In this document: in pieces, positions 29,583-39,209 of the stretch
Position numbering within the stretch: position 1 is the stretch's first letter
Layout: the number at the start of each line of letters is the position of its first letter
From: an uncultured Pelagibacteraceae bacterium
GTDB lineage: Bacteria; Pseudomonadota; Alphaproteobacteria; Pelagibacterales; Pelagibacteraceae
Length of the DNA: 64,000 nucleotides
Assembly: GCA_902609535.1 (NCBI GenBank)
Contig: CACLSF010000001.1
Span: forward strand, 1 to 64,000
Direction: 5' to 3'
Notes under the pieces: generated by a model
The model's database searches: none
What the model saw: only the letters and a program-made list of their open reading frames with translations
Told to the model about the DNA's origin: nothing
Made by a program: the position numbers and the translations under genes

Positions 29583-29673
29583 GGAAGAGTGGGTGAGTTG
29601 GCTTAAACCAGCAGTTTGCTAAATTGCCGAAGGAGCAATCCTTCCAAGGGTTCGAATCCCTTCTCTTCCGCCA
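29583..29673 (+). tRNA. tRNA-Ser(GCU), with encoded CCA
   Basis: A cloverleaf can be drawn: acceptor stem GGAAGAG (29583-29589) pairs with CTCTTCC (29663-29669), discriminator G at 29670, and the CCA end is encoded at 29671-29673. The anticodon is GCT at 29618-29620 inside loop TTGCTAA, reading AGU/AGC serine codons. A long variable arm (GGAGCAATCCTTCC region) is present, as in class II tRNAs, and the T arm is AGGGTTCGAATCCCT. It is flanked by soxB (divergent) and by the slt stop codon, which begins at the very next base on the opposite strand. Confidence 0.97.
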
Positions 29674-31860
29674 CTAATACATGCTCTGATTTTTAAAGAA
29701 ATCTTTTAAATAAATTGGCTTTTGAGACAAAATGTACCTGTAAACATTGTAATTTTCTAAAACTCTTTGTACATAATTTCTTGTTTCTTTAAATTTAATA
29801 AGCTCAACCCAATCAACATAGTCAATCTGTTTTTTTTGAGGATCCTTATTAATTTTTTTCCAATACTTTACTCTCTTAGGACCAGCATTGTAAGCGGCTG
29901 TAGCAAAAGGGTAGGATCCTTTATACTGATTGATTAAACCAGCAATATAATGAGATCCTAAATTAATATTATATTCGGGGTCAGTTGTTAATTTAGCCTT
30001 CGAGTATCCTAACTTAGCTTGTTTCGATACAGTCTTAGCCGTATAAGGCATAAGTTGCATTAATCCTTGAGCTCCAACTCTACTCCTAGCAGAGGTATCA
30101 AATTCACTTTCTTGTCTAATAATAGATAATATCAATGCTGGATCAGGAATTTTTCTTCCACCAACAAATTTTGGTACACTCATTATTGGATAATTAAATT
30201 GGTTGTGAAATCTTTTTTGATATGAGGCAATTTTAGAAACTTGTATAGCAAAATCAAACCGTGATATATCTGATGCTAATTTAGCAGCCAAAGCCTCACT
30301 TCCTTTTTCTACATTGTCGTTTGCTAGAAATCTTAATATATGTTTTGTGTATTTATCTTTATTTAAATAATCAAGCAAATCTACAATTGCTACAAGTTTT
30401 TTTGAGTAGAATTTTTGCTCATAATCATCTTCTACAAACATTAATTTATCTAATTCAAATTTTTCTTGAGGTTTTACTTTCATATGTGAGAGTTGACCAT
30501 AGTAGGTTGTTAAATATTTTGACCCCTCAAAGAACCATTTATTTGAACTTTCTTTATCTCCAATTTTTTCATAAGTTTTACCCAACCAATATGAACCTCT
30601 AGATAAGCTGATTGGATAGCTAACATTCCTGTAAAAATTTAAAAAATGATTTTCTGCTTGTTGCGCATCTTTTAAAAAACTAAGTGCTATCCATCCACTC
30701 ATCCATTCTGCTTCAGCATAATCTGCACCTTCTGTCATTGCGTGATTTGAGACAATTCTATAAGCAGTTTTATATTTTTTTTTATAAATTAAAGATCTTC
30801 CAATTATTGACCTTTCTTTCCACCATTTATCTGGTCTTACTAAATATTCTTCAGAGTTTTTTATTTTATTAAGAATTTCTAGAGAGCTGTCTACACGTCC
30901 TTTTTTCCTTCTCCATTTTAATCGATCATAATTTAACCCAGCGTCATTCTTTAAATTTTTTGGTACTTTTTTAATCGCTTCATCAACTCCATATCCTCTG
31001 CTTATTAATATTTGCCTTGCTGTATAAAGTAATTGATACTCACTAGGCAGATATCTAATAACTCTTTTAAGGTCCCAATGTTTTCCTTCCCAAGCATAAT
31101 AATCTGCTCTATTTATATAATCAGATGTATCTAGAATATTTTTAAATTTTTTTCTGAAATATTTTAAATTATTTGTATTTAAATCTGCACTTATAAATCC
31201 CTCTTTTATTAATTTTATTCCATCACTAGACTTTCCTATTTTAATTAAACTCTCACCTAATATCATTTTACCATATCCACTTAATGGTTCATTTTTTTGA
31301 AACCAATTAATTATTTCTGTAGGAGAATGGTTTTGTAAATTTATTTTGTGTTCAGCAAGATATTTAATTCTATCAAATCTTGGATAATCTTTAACTCTTT
31401 CGATAAACCTTTTATATTCAGAAAAGCTTGCTTTGTTTCCCGATGTGAGAAGATGTCTCCACTCTATAAAATCATATATTGATTGAGCCCTTGCTTTTTT
31501 TGCAGTATTTTTTGCGTCTTTCCAATTAGACTTTTCCATAAATCTAATTGCTTGTTTTGCAAATTCAAAATCTCTCTCACTATAAAATCTAGTTTTTTTA
31601 ACATTTCTTAATGATTGTTTTTTTACTATAAGTGGTTTTTTAGGTGGTAATAAGATTCCAAAGATCTCTTTAGGTAAATCTTTATCATCCTTTAAACTTT
31701 GTTTTTCATTAAATGTTCCGGGTTTAAGGGGAGGAACTACTACCTGACTTTTAAACGCAGGTTTTTTCTTAGGTATTATTATTTCATTAGAATATGATGA
31801 TTGAAAAAAGGTTAAAAAAAATATAGTTGTTAGGAGTAATTTAGATTTTCTAAAAATCAT
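29674..31860 (-). CDS. slt: Soluble lytic murein transglycosylase
   Basis: Periplasmic enzyme that cleaves peptidoglycan glycan strands to 1,6-anhydromuramyl products. The 728-residue product has a signal peptide (KLLLTTIFFLTFFQSSYS, residues 7-24), a proline/lysine-rich linker, a long helical superhelix (about 90-560), and the SLT domain with the catalytic Glu584 in RQESEFDTSARS and the following GAQGLMQLMPYTA and AAYNAGPKRV. It converges with the tRNA-Ser gene with no gap and diverges from dapA over 27 bases. Confidence 0.93.
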   Translation of the reverse strand: MIFRKSKLLLTTIFFLTFFQSSYSNEIIIPKKKPAFKSQVVVPPLKPGTFNEKQSLKDDKDLPKEIFGILLPPKKPLIVKKQSLRNVKKTRFYSERDFEFAKQAIRFMEKSNWKDAKNTAKKARAQSIYDFIEWRHLLTSGNKASFSEYKRFIERVKDYPRFDRIKYLAEHKINLQNHSPTEIINWFQKNEPLSGYGKMILGESLIKIGKSSDGIKLIKEGFISADLNTNNLKYFRKKFKNILDTSDYINRADYYAWEGKHWDLKRVIRYLPSEYQLLYTARQILISRGYGVDEAIKKVPKNLKNDAGLNYDRLKWRRKKGRVDSSLEILNKIKNSEEYLVRPDKWWKERSIIGRSLIYKKKYKTAYRIVSNHAMTEGADYAEAEWMSGWIALSFLKDAQQAENHFLNFYRNVSYPISLSRGSYWLGKTYEKIGDKESSNKWFFEGSKYLTTYYGQLSHMKVKPQEKFELDKLMFVEDDYEQKFYSKKLVAIVDLLDYLNKDKYTKHILRFLANDNVEKGSEALAAKLASDISRFDFAIQVSKIASYQKRFHNQFNYPIMSVPKFVGGRKIPDPALILSIIRQESEFDTSARSRVGAQGLMQLMPYTAKTVSKQAKLGYSKAKLTTDPEYNINLGSHYIAGLINQYKGSYPFATAAYNAGPKRVKYWKKINKDPQKKQIDYVDWVELIKFKETRNYVQRVLENYNVYRYILSQKPIYLKDFFKNQSMY

Positions 31861-31887
31861 TTTTAATAACTTATGATATAAATATTT

Positions 31888-32775
31888 ATGTTTAAAGGTT
31901 CAAATGTAGCTTTAGTAACACCATTTAAAGGCAATCGTCTTGACGAGGAAACTTATATAAAAATTATTAATTTTCATTTAGAAAATGGAACAAATGGACT
32001 TGTGCCAGCAGGTACAACAGGGGAGTCTCCAACTCTTTCACATAAAGAACATGAAAAAGTTATAGAGTTGTGCATACAAGAAGCTAAAGGAAAAATTCCA
32101 GTGATCGCAGGTACGGGATCAAATTCTACCACAGAAGCCATATCACTCACAGAGCACGCCGAAAAGGCTGGTGCAGATGGTGCCTTGATAGTTACCCCTT
32201 ATTATAACAAACCCACTCAGGAGGGCTTATATCAGCATTACAAAGCTATAAATGACAAATGTGGCATACCAATCATAATTTATAATATTCCTGGCAGATC
32301 AGTTATTGATATGACAGTAGATACTATGGCAAGATTATTTGAACTGAAGAACATAGTTGGAGTAAAAGATGCAACTGGTGATTTGAATAGGGTAGATGAG
32401 ACTTTCAAAAAAATTGGCAATGAATTTATCCAACTAACAGGTGAGGACGGTCTTGCTTATGAATATAACAAAAGAGGTGGCGTAGGGTGTATTTCTGTTA
32501 CAGCTAACATAGCTCCTAAAATGTGTTCTGATATGCAAAAATTTTCAAAATCAGAAGATAAAGATGAGCAAAAAAAGGCTGGAGAGTTAGATAAAAAACT
32601 TCAACCTGTTCATAAATCTTTGTTTATTGAGAGCAATCCATCACCAGTTAAATACGCAGCTAAATTAATCGGCCTCTGTGATGATAATGTGAGATTACCT
32701 CTGGTAACAGTTTTAGATGAAACAAAAGCTGAGATTAAAAAAGCTCTTATATCTGCTGAATTAATTAATGAATAA
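31888..32775 (+). CDS. dapA: 4-hydroxy-tetrahydrodipicolinate synthase
   Basis: Condenses pyruvate with aspartate semialdehyde, the first committed step to lysine and diaminopimelate. The 295-residue TIM-barrel protein has [12 protein letters not shown], the [12 protein letters not shown] motif, [17 protein letters not shown] with the catalytic tyrosine, and the Schiff-base lysine in [11 protein letters not shown]. Length is normal. It shares a 27-base divergent gap with slt and overlaps smpB by eight bases, starting a long plus-strand operon. Confidence 0.96.
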   Translation: MFKGSNVALVTPFKGNRLDEETYIKIINFHLENGTNGLVPAGTTGESPTLSHKEHEKVIELCIQEAKGKIPVIAGTGSNSTTEAISLTEHAEKAGADGALIVTPYYNKPTQEGLYQHYKAINDKCGIPIIIYNIPGRSVIDMTVDTMARLFELKNIVGVKDATGDLNRVDETFKKIGNEFIQLTGEDGLAYEYNKRGGVGCISVTANIAPKMCSDMQKFSKSEDKDEQKKAGELDKKLQPVHKSLFIESNPSPVKYAAKLIGLCDDNVRLPLVTVLDETKAEIKKALISAELINE

Positions 32776-33238
32776 AAAAACCACTCCTGGTTTAAAAATT
32801 ATTACAATTAATAGAAAAGCATCTTTTAATTATTTTTTTAAAGAGATGTTTGAAGCAGGTATAGTTTTAAAGGGCTCTGAAATAAAATCTGTAAGATCAG
32901 GTAAAATAAATATAGCAGACTCTTATGCTGTAGATAAAGATGGAGAAATTTTTTTGATTAATTCTCATATACCTATCTATAAACAAGCCAGTTATTCAAA
33001 TCATAATCCTTACTCTGAAAGAAAACTTTTATTGAATAAAAGAGAAATTAATAAAATTATCGGTAGAATTCATGAAGATGGTTTAACTATTGTGCCAACA
33101 AAAATGTATTTTAAAAAAGGAAAGGCAAAATTAGAAATTGCAGTAGCTAAAGGTAAAAAACAATTTGATAAAAGACTGACAAAGAAGACAAGAGATTGGA
33201 ACCGTGAAAAAGCAAGATATATTAGAAAATCAAGTTAA
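32768..33238 (+). CDS. smpB: SsrA-binding protein SmpB
   Basis: Binds tmRNA and delivers it to stalled ribosomes for trans-translation. The 156-residue beta-barrel protein has the conserved [20 protein letters not shown] segment, [20 protein letters not shown], and a basic C-terminal tail [18 protein letters not shown] that enters the ribosomal decoding site. Length matches the family. It overlaps dapA by eight bases and folK by 35. No tmRNA gene was recognised in this window. Confidence 0.95.
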   Translation: MNKKTTPGLKIITINRKASFNYFFKEMFEAGIVLKGSEIKSVRSGKINIADSYAVDKDGEIFLINSHIPIYKQASYSNHNPYSERKLLLNKREINKIIGRIHEDGLTIVPTKMYFKKGKAKLEIAVAKGKKQFDKRLTKKTRDWNREKARYIRKSS

Positions 33239-33734
33239 TTTTGTATATCTAGCATTAGGTTCTAATCTTGGAGACAAGAAAAATAATCTAAATAAAAGTA
33301 TAGATTTAATCCAAGAGGAGGGAATTTTTATTAAGAAAAGATCAAAATTTTACATTACAAAATCTTGGCCAAATGAAAATTTCCCAAACTTTATTAATTC
33401 TATCCTATTAGTTGAGACAAAATTAAATATAGCTGAATTATTTTTAAAAATAAAAAAAATTGAAAAAAAACTAGGTCGAACAAAGTCTAAAAGAAATCAT
33501 CCAAGAATATGTGATATTGATATAATTGATTTTAATGGTGAAATAATCCATAGAAAACTTGGAAATCATAAACTCAATACTCCGCATAAAAGAATGCATA
33601 ATAGAAATTTTGTTCTTTTTCCTTTATATGAATTAGATAAAGATTGGGTTCATCCTAAACTTAATAAAAATATAGTCATTTTAATGTCAAATTTAACCTC
33701 AGATCAGTTATTGGGTATTAAAATTGCTCAATAA
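33204..33734 (+). CDS. folK: 2-amino-4-hydroxy-6-hydroxymethyldihydropteridine pyrophosphokinase
   Basis: Transfers pyrophosphate from ATP to the pterin in folate synthesis. The 176-residue product has [33 protein letters not shown], and the motif [18 protein letters not shown] with the magnesium-binding aspartates. The start is a GTG at 33204, 35 bases inside smpB; a shorter start near 33240 would still keep the domain, so the true N-terminus is uncertain. The C-terminus is [15 protein letters not shown]. rsh follows after 16 bases. Confidence 0.9.
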   Translation: MKKQDILENQVNFVYLALGSNLGDKKNNLNKSIDLIQEEGIFIKKRSKFYITKSWPNENFPNFINSILLVETKLNIAELFLKIKKIEKKLGRTKSKRNHPRICDIDIIDFNGEIIHRKLGNHKLNTPHKRMHNRNFVLFPLYELDKDWVHPKLNKNIVILMSNLTSDQLLGIKIAQ

Positions 33735-33750
33735 AATGATATAAATAGTA

Positions 33751-35493
33751 ATGCTTAAATCTGAAGAATTAATTAATAAGGTAAAAAATTACAACAAGTT
33801 TCTTAATCCAGAAACTTTATCAAAAGCCTATGATTTTGCTTTAAAGGCCCATGAAAAACAAAAAAGAGATGAGGGCTCACCTTATATTATTCACCCGATA
33901 GCAGTTGCAAATATTTTAACTGAGTTAAAGCTAGACAGTGCAACTATAGCTACTGGTTTACTTCATGATACAATAGAAGATACTCATGCAACTTATAATA
34001 CAATACAAGCAGAATTTGGAAAAGAGGTTGCTGATTTAGTTGATGGTGTTACAAAAATTTCTGAGTTTGAAAATCAAGCAATATCAAACTCTAAAGCAGA
34101 AAATTTTAGAAAATTAATATTAGCAACATCAAAAGACATCAGAGTTTTACTGGTGAAACTAGCTGATAGACTGCACAATATGCGCACCATTAAAGTTGTT
34201 GATAAAGAAAAGCAAATTAGAAAAGCAAAAGAAACAATGGAAATTTATGCGCCACTTGCAGATAGGATGGGCATGCATCGTATAAGAGATGAATTAGAGG
34301 ACCTTTCTTTTGAAGTTTTAAATGAAGATGCAAGAAAATTGATAAAAGACAGATTAGATAAAATTAAAGAAAATAATCTAATTAACTTTAATAATATTTC
34401 TGATGAGTTTTTTGAAATACTTAAAAACAAAAATATAGAACCAAAAATAGTTGGAAGAGAGAAAACTCCTTTTTCAATTTGGAGAAAAATCCAAAAAAAA
34501 AGAACTTCTCTTGAACAAATAACAGACATTATTGGCTTTAGAATTATTTTAGATAATATTGATGATTGCTATAAAGCTTTAGGAATTTTCCATAGTAAAT
34601 GGAATTGTATACCAGGTAAATTTAAAGATTATATCTCATCGCCAAAAATCAATAAATATCAATCATTGCACACAGCTATTATTGGACCAAATAAAAGACC
34701 AATTGAAATCCAATTAAGAACAAAGCAAATGCATGAGTTTGCAGAAAGAGGTATTGCTTCTCATTGGAAATACAAATCATCGGAAAAATTTAATTCTTTA
34801 ACTTGGAAGGAGTATGATTGGTTAGCAGATTTAGTTGAAATTATTGATAAAAATGAGAATCCAGATGACTCTTATGAATATACAAAACTTCAAATGTTTC
34901 AAGAAAATGCCTTTTGTTTCACACCAAAAGGATCAATTATAAAACTACCTAAAAATGCTACACCAATAGATTTTGCCTATGCGGTCCATACTCAAATCGG
35001 AGATGCTGCTGTTGGTTGCGAAATAAATGGAAATGAAAGCGCTTTGCAATCTATATTAAGAAACGGGGATGTAGTTAAGATTATCACCTCTAAAAAAGCC
35101 TCCCCCTCATTACATTGGTTAACGAGCACTAAAACAGGGAAAGCTCGTGCTGCAATTAGACGTTATTGGCAGTACCGTGAAAACAGCAAACCGATTAAGG
35201 AAAAAAGATATAATACTACACTTTGGATTTCTCTGCCTGATGAACCTGGAAAAATGGGTGATGTAACAACCATGATTGGTGAAAACTTTGTTAATATCTC
35301 AAGTGTGGAAATGGTAGAAAAACTAAATGGAAGGATTAATTTCAAATTTAATTTAATCATACATGACCTTAAGAACTTTACAAAATTAATAAGTGAACTA
35401 AAACAAAAAGAATATAAATTTAAAATTATAAGACACAAAAATAAAAAATATGCTTTCTTCAAAAAACTCTTTAGCAGTTTTAAGAAAAACTAA
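33751..35493 (+). CDS. rsh: Bifunctional (p)ppGpp synthetase/hydrolase, RelA/SpoT homologue
   Basis: Controls the stringent-response alarmone. The 580-residue protein has an HD hydrolase domain (about 25-180; HD at 72-73 in LLHDTIEDTHA), a synthetase domain (about 225-345; YQSLHTAIIGP and IEIQLRTKQMHEFAERG), a TGS domain (about 380-450; CFTPKGSIIKLPKNATPIDF) and a C-terminal ACT-like region. It is much shorter than the usual 700-750 residues, with the helical/zinc-finger region between TGS and ACT reduced. Both catalytic halves look intact. It overlaps pyrE by 44 bases. Confidence 0.92.
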   Translation: MLKSEELINKVKNYNKFLNPETLSKAYDFALKAHEKQKRDEGSPYIIHPIAVANILTELKLDSATIATGLLHDTIEDTHATYNTIQAEFGKEVADLVDGVTKISEFENQAISNSKAENFRKLILATSKDIRVLLVKLADRLHNMRTIKVVDKEKQIRKAKETMEIYAPLADRMGMHRIRDELEDLSFEVLNEDARKLIKDRLDKIKENNLINFNNISDEFFEILKNKNIEPKIVGREKTPFSIWRKIQKKRTSLEQITDIIGFRIILDNIDDCYKALGIFHSKWNCIPGKFKDYISSPKINKYQSLHTAIIGPNKRPIEIQLRTKQMHEFAERGIASHWKYKSSEKFNSLTWKEYDWLADLVEIIDKNENPDDSYEYTKLQMFQENAFCFTPKGSIIKLPKNATPIDFAYAVHTQIGDAAVGCEINGNESALQSILRNGDVVKIITSKKASPSLHWLTSTKTGKARAAIRRYWQYRENSKPIKEKRYNTTLWISLPDEPGKMGDVTTMIGENFVNISSVEMVEKLNGRINFKFNLIIHDLKNFTKLISELKQKEYKFKIIRHKNKKYAFFKKLFSSFKKN

Positions 35494-36040
35494 TGCTTTG
35501 TTAGATGGACATTTTGTATTGTCATCCGGACTACATTCACCTTCTTATGTGCAATGTGCAAAATTATTAAGTTTTCCAAACAAATCTGAAAAATTTACAA
35601 AATCTTTAGCAAGTAAAATTAAAAAAACATTTAAAAATATTGATTTAATTCTTTCACCGGCAATGGGTGGAATTGTAATCGGTTATGAGATTGGTAGAAT
35701 TTTAAAAAAAGAAACAATTTTTTGTGAGCGTGTTGACAGAAATTTTAAGTTAAGAAGAGGTTTTTATATAAAAAAAAAATCAAGAGTTTTAATTATTGAA
35801 GATGTTATAACTACAGGTAAATCAAGTTTAGAGTGTGCTAAATTAATAAAAAAATCTGGTGCATTTTTATTAGGATTCGCTTGTTTAATTGACAGATCTA
35901 ATAAGAAAAGTTTAAAAATAAAAAGAAAAAAAATTATCTCACAAGTAAAATTAAAAATTCCAACTTTTAAAGAAAATAATATTCCAGAAAGTCTAAAAAC
36001 AATTCCAATTACCAAACCCGGAAGTAGATTTATAAAATGA
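35450..36040 (+). CDS. pyrE: Orotate phosphoribosyltransferase
   Basis: Adds phosphoribose to orotate in pyrimidine synthesis. The 196-residue product has GHFVLSSGLHSPSYVQCAKL, DLILSPAMGGIVIGYEIGR, a basic loop for PRPP, and the PRPP-binding motif VLIIEDVITTGKSSLECA. The first 44 bases lie inside the 3' end of rsh in another frame; the start MLSSKNSLAVLRKTNALLDG fits the family N-terminus, so the overlap is probably real. It overlaps pdxJ by four bases (ATGA). Confidence 0.92.
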   Translation: MLSSKNSLAVLRKTNALLDGHFVLSSGLHSPSYVQCAKLLSFPNKSEKFTKSLASKIKKTFKNIDLILSPAMGGIVIGYEIGRILKKETIFCERVDRNFKLRRGFYIKKKSRVLIIEDVITTGKSSLECAKLIKKSGAFLLGFACLIDRSNKKSLKIKRKKIISQVKLKIPTFKENNIPESLKTIPITKPGSRFIK

Positions 36041-36756
36041 AAAAGAGGCTGGGGGTTAATATAGACCATGTTGCAACGTTGAGAAATGCTAGGGGTGAAA
36101 AACATCCTGATCCTTATACTGTAGCTTTAGATGTTTTAAAGGCTGGCGCAGACTCTATTACAGTTCATTTAAGAGAGGATAGGCGTCACATTAATGATAT
36201 GGATTTAAAAATTCTCTCATCAGATAAATCAATCCCCATTAATTTGGAAATAGCTTCAGATCTAAAAATTGTTAAAATTGCACTTAAAAATAAACCTTCT
36301 TTCATTTGTCTTGTACCTGAAAAAAGAAATGAAATTACCACAGAAGGAGGATTAAATTTAAAAAAAAATAAAAATAAAATCAAAAAAATATTAGAAATAT
36401 TTAATAGAAATAATATTAGAACTAGCTTATTTATAAATCCATCTCTGCAAGATATAAAATTATCAAAAATCTTAGGAAGCAAATGTATAGAAATACATAC
36501 AGGTAAGATTTCTAACCAAATAAAACAAAAAAAAAATTATACAAAAGAGCTAAATAAAATTAAAAAATGTGCCACTTATGCAAAAAATATAGGTTTAGAG
36601 GTTCATGCTGGACATGGTATGGATTATAAGACAACAAAAATACTAAATAAGATAAAACAAATTGAGGAATTTAATATAGGCCATTTTATAATTGGAGAGT
36701 CTGTTTCACACAGCATTTCAAAAGTAGTTAAACGATTTATTAAAATATTAAGATAA
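36037..36756 (+). CDS. pdxJ: Pyridoxine 5'-phosphate synthase
   Basis: Closes the pyridoxine ring from 3-amino-1-hydroxyacetone phosphate and deoxyxylulose phosphate, the last step of de novo vitamin B6 synthesis before oxidation. The 239-residue TIM barrel has LGVNIDHVATLRNARGEKHP, VHLREDRRHINDMDL, PINLEIA, LVPEKRNEITTEGGL and the C-terminal NIGHFIIGESVSHSI. All active-site blocks appear complete. It overlaps pyrE and acpS, and pdxJ-acpS-lepB-rnc is a familiar proteobacterial cluster. Confidence 0.96.
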   Translation: MKKRLGVNIDHVATLRNARGEKHPDPYTVALDVLKAGADSITVHLREDRRHINDMDLKILSSDKSIPINLEIASDLKIVKIALKNKPSFICLVPEKRNEITTEGGLNLKKNKNKIKKILEIFNRNNIRTSLFINPSLQDIKLSKILGSKCIEIHTGKISNQIKQKKNYTKELNKIKKCATYAKNIGLEVHAGHGMDYKTTKILNKIKQIEEFNIGHFIIGESVSHSISKVVKRFIKILR

Positions 36757-37145
36757 TGGACATAATAGGTAATGGAGTTGATATTATTAAAAATAGTAGA
36801 ATTAAAAGTTCTTTAAAAATTAAAGGCTTTTTAAATAGAATTTTTACAGAAAAAGAAATTCAACAAGGAACAAAATTAAAAAATAAAATTAATTTTTATG
36901 CAAAAAGATTTGCTGCAAAAGAGGCATTTGTTAAAGCAATTGGAACTGGCTTTAGGTCAGATATAAATTTTATAGATATTGAAATTAAGAATTACAAGAA
37001 TGGAAAGCCATATATTTCACTATCAAAAAAATTAAGTAATTTTTTGCAAAAAAAATTCAAAATACAAAAATATAAAGTCTTTTTATCACTTTCTGATGAA
37101 AAAGATTATTCAATAGCGTTTGTTGTTATAGATAAAAAAATATGA
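36756..37145 (+). CDS. acpS: Holo-[acyl-carrier-protein] synthase
   Basis: Transfers the 4'-phosphopantetheine arm from CoA to apo-ACP. The 129-residue product has MDIIGNGVDIIKNSRI with the metal-binding aspartate near residue 8, RIFTEKEIQQGTKLK, and RFAAKEAFVKAIGTG with the second metal ligand. Length is typical of the trimeric AcpS type. It overlaps pdxJ by one base and lepB by four, consistent with one cotranscribed unit. Confidence 0.95.
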   Translation: MDIIGNGVDIIKNSRIKSSLKIKGFLNRIFTEKEIQQGTKLKNKINFYAKRFAAKEAFVKAIGTGFRSDINFIDIEIKNYKNGKPYISLSKKLSNFLQKKFKIQKYKVFLSLSDEKDYSIAFVVIDKKI

Positions 37146-37870
37146 AAAAAATAATAATTGAAAACCTTAAAACTATAATTTATGCACTACTCATTGCAGT
37201 TTTAATTAGATCAATTTTGTTGCAACCTTTTTATATTCCTTCATCGTCAATGGAGCCAAATTTATTAGTTGGGGATAGACTTTTTGTAACTAAATTCACA
37301 TATGGTTATAGCAAGCATTCTTTCCCATTCAGTCCACCTATTTTTGAAAATCGTATTTTTACTGATAATCCTAAAAGAGGTGATGTTGCTGTATTTAAAA
37401 CGCCGGCCGATAATAGAACTGACTACATAAAGCGTGTTATTGGTTTACCAGGTGATACAATTCAATTTATTAATGGTGATCTTTACCTTAATGGAAATGA
37501 AATTTTAAAAACAATTAAATCAAAAAATATCACTAATTATTGTGGTAAATCAAAAATAAAAGTTAACACATTTGAGGAAAAACTTCCAAACGGTAAAGTT
37601 TATCTGGCTTCTTATAGAACAGATATAACTTTTGCTAATTCAGATAAGTACTTAGTGCCAAAAGACCATTTGTTTTTCTTAGGAGATAATAGGGATTGCT
37701 CAAAAGATAGTAGATTTTTATCTGAAGTTGGATATGTCCATAAAAATAATCTTGTGGGCAAAGCTCAAATATTATTTTTTTCATCAGATCCATTTGTAGG
37801 AAGTATTGTTAAATTTTGGAAATGGAATGAAATACTAAGGTTAAATAGATTTTTTAAATTTATTAATTAA
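37142..37870 (+). CDS. lepB: Signal peptidase I
   Basis: Removes signal peptides from exported proteins at the periplasmic face of the inner membrane. The 242-residue product has one N-terminal transmembrane helix (about 8-27), the nucleophile Ser36 in YIPSSSMEPNLL, the general-base Lys97 in RTDYIKRVIGLPGD, and FFLGDNRDCSKDSRF near the C-terminus. Length and motif spacing are normal. It lies between acpS and rnc, two bases before rnc. Confidence 0.95.
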   Translation: MKKIIIENLKTIIYALLIAVLIRSILLQPFYIPSSSMEPNLLVGDRLFVTKFTYGYSKHSFPFSPPIFENRIFTDNPKRGDVAVFKTPADNRTDYIKRVIGLPGDTIQFINGDLYLNGNEILKTIKSKNITNYCGKSKIKVNTFEEKLPNGKVYLASYRTDITFANSDKYLVPKDHLFFLGDNRDCSKDSRFLSEVGYVHKNNLVGKAQILFFSSDPFVGSIVKFWKWNEILRLNRFFKFIN

Positions 37871-37872
37871 TT

Positions 37873-38538
37873 ATGAACAGCATTAAAAGACTTCAAAAAA
37901 CGATTAAAATAGATTTCAAAAATGAAAAAATTCTTTTGAAAGCTATTACTCATAAAAGTTTTGATCCAACTAATAATTATGAAAATCTTGAATTTTTAGG
38001 TGATAGGGTACTAGGACTTGTTGTTTCAAAAAAATTATATGAACTTTATCCAAATGAAAAAGTAGGCTCTTTAGATAAAAAATTAGCTTCATTGGTCAAT
38101 AAAAATAAATGTCTAGAAATTGGAAACTCATTAAACCTTAAAGAATTTGTAATCACAGGTAATTCTAAGACTAGCAAAAATATAATTGAAAATAAAATTA
38201 TCTCCGACTGCTGTGAGGCTTTAATTGGAGCAATTTATTTAGATAAAGGGTTTGAAATTTCAAAAGGTTTTATTCTTAAACTATGGAAAAATTTAATAAA
38301 CGATGCAGAAACTACATTTGTAGATGCCAAAACACAACTTCAAGAATACTCTTTAAAAAATTATAAAATATTGCCTATGTATAAATTAATCTCTAATACA
38401 GGTCCAAGACATAAACCAAATTTTAAAGTCGGGGTTAAACTGAAAAATAGTGCATATGTTTACGGTACTGGATCTTCAAAAAAAAATGCAGAACAAACTG
38501 CAGCTTCAGAACTACTTAAAAAAATAAAGCAAATATGA
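37873..38538 (+). CDS. rnc: Ribonuclease III
   Basis: Cleaves double-stranded RNA, chiefly rRNA precursors. The 221-residue product has the endonuclease domain with the signature YENLEFLGDRVLGLVVSK (about residues 34-51) and the second acidic cluster SDCCEALIGAIYLDKG, then a C-terminal double-stranded RNA-binding domain (about 150-220; FVDAKTQLQEYSLKN and GSSKKNAEQTAASELLKK). In many alphaproteobacteria era follows; here recO starts four bases before the rnc stop. Confidence 0.96.
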   Translation: MNSIKRLQKTIKIDFKNEKILLKAITHKSFDPTNNYENLEFLGDRVLGLVVSKKLYELYPNEKVGSLDKKLASLVNKNKCLEIGNSLNLKEFVITGNSKTSKNIIENKIISDCCEALIGAIYLDKGFEISKGFILKLWKNLINDAETTFVDAKTQLQEYSLKNYKILPMYKLISNTGPRHKPNFKVGVKLKNSAYVYGTGSSKKNAEQTAASELLKKIKQI

Positions 38539-39209
38539 ATTGGCAAGATAAAGGATACTTATTGTCTTTGAACAAATATAACGAAAATTCATCAATAGCT
38601 GAACTCTACACTCAAAATAATGGAAAAATAGTTGGTGTCATTTTTGGGTCTACATCAAAAAAGATTAAGAACTATCTATTAATAGGTAATAAATTTCATA
38701 TAAATTCAAAACTAAGAGAGGATGGTAGGCTTGGATATCTTAAGGTTGAAATAGATGAAATTAAAACACCAGTTTATTTAGAAAACAAAAAAAAATTATT
38801 TTGTATTATTTACTGCATGAATTTAATTAAAATTCTCACTGTTGAAAATGAGAATAATGTTGAAATATATAATCATTTAGAAAAATTATTCAAAATAATT
38901 GAACTTGATAATTGGCTTGTTGAATTTTTGTATTTAGAGCTAAATATATTAAAGGCTATTGGATATGATATTAACTTTAGAGATTACGTGGTCGACAAAA
39001 GTATTAATGGTCAAACCAAATATATTGTAGTCTCAAGTCAAAAAATAATACCCAATTTTCTAATAGATAAAAATATTAGGCCTGAAAATTTAAAAGAAAT
39101 ATATAATGGCTATATCATAGTTGGAGATTTTTTGGATAAAACAATTATCAAAGCTAATAATAAGAATTATCCCTCTTCAAGGAATGATTTTGTTAATTTG
39201 TTGAAATAA
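38535..39209 (+). CDS. recO: DNA repair protein RecO
   Basis: RecO works with RecR to load RecA on gapped DNA. The 224-residue product has the N-terminal OB-fold start MNWQDKGYLLSLNKYNENSS and GKIVGVIFGSTSKK, and the helical C-terminal domain with NWLVEFLYLELNILKAIGYD. The zinc-finger cysteines seen in some RecO proteins are absent, which is common in this family. Identification rests on overall pattern and position after rnc; it is more diverged than its neighbours. The stop abuts convergent hemB. Confidence 0.85.
   Translation: MNWQDKGYLLSLNKYNENSSIAELYTQNNGKIVGVIFGSTSKKIKNYLLIGNKFHINSKLREDGRLGYLKVEIDEIKTPVYLENKKKLFCIIYCMNLIKILTVENENNVEIYNHLEKLFKIIELDNWLVEFLYLELNILKAIGYDINFRDYVVDKSINGQTKYIVVSSQKIIPNFLIDKNIRPENLKEIYNGYIIVGDFLDKTIIKANNKNYPSSRNDFVNLLK

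Noticed and set aside
34245-35462. Two long minus-strand frames opposite rsh
   Set aside because: Both overlap the synthetase and ACT regions of rsh; the hydrophobic translation is a typical artefact of antisense reading in AT-rich genes.
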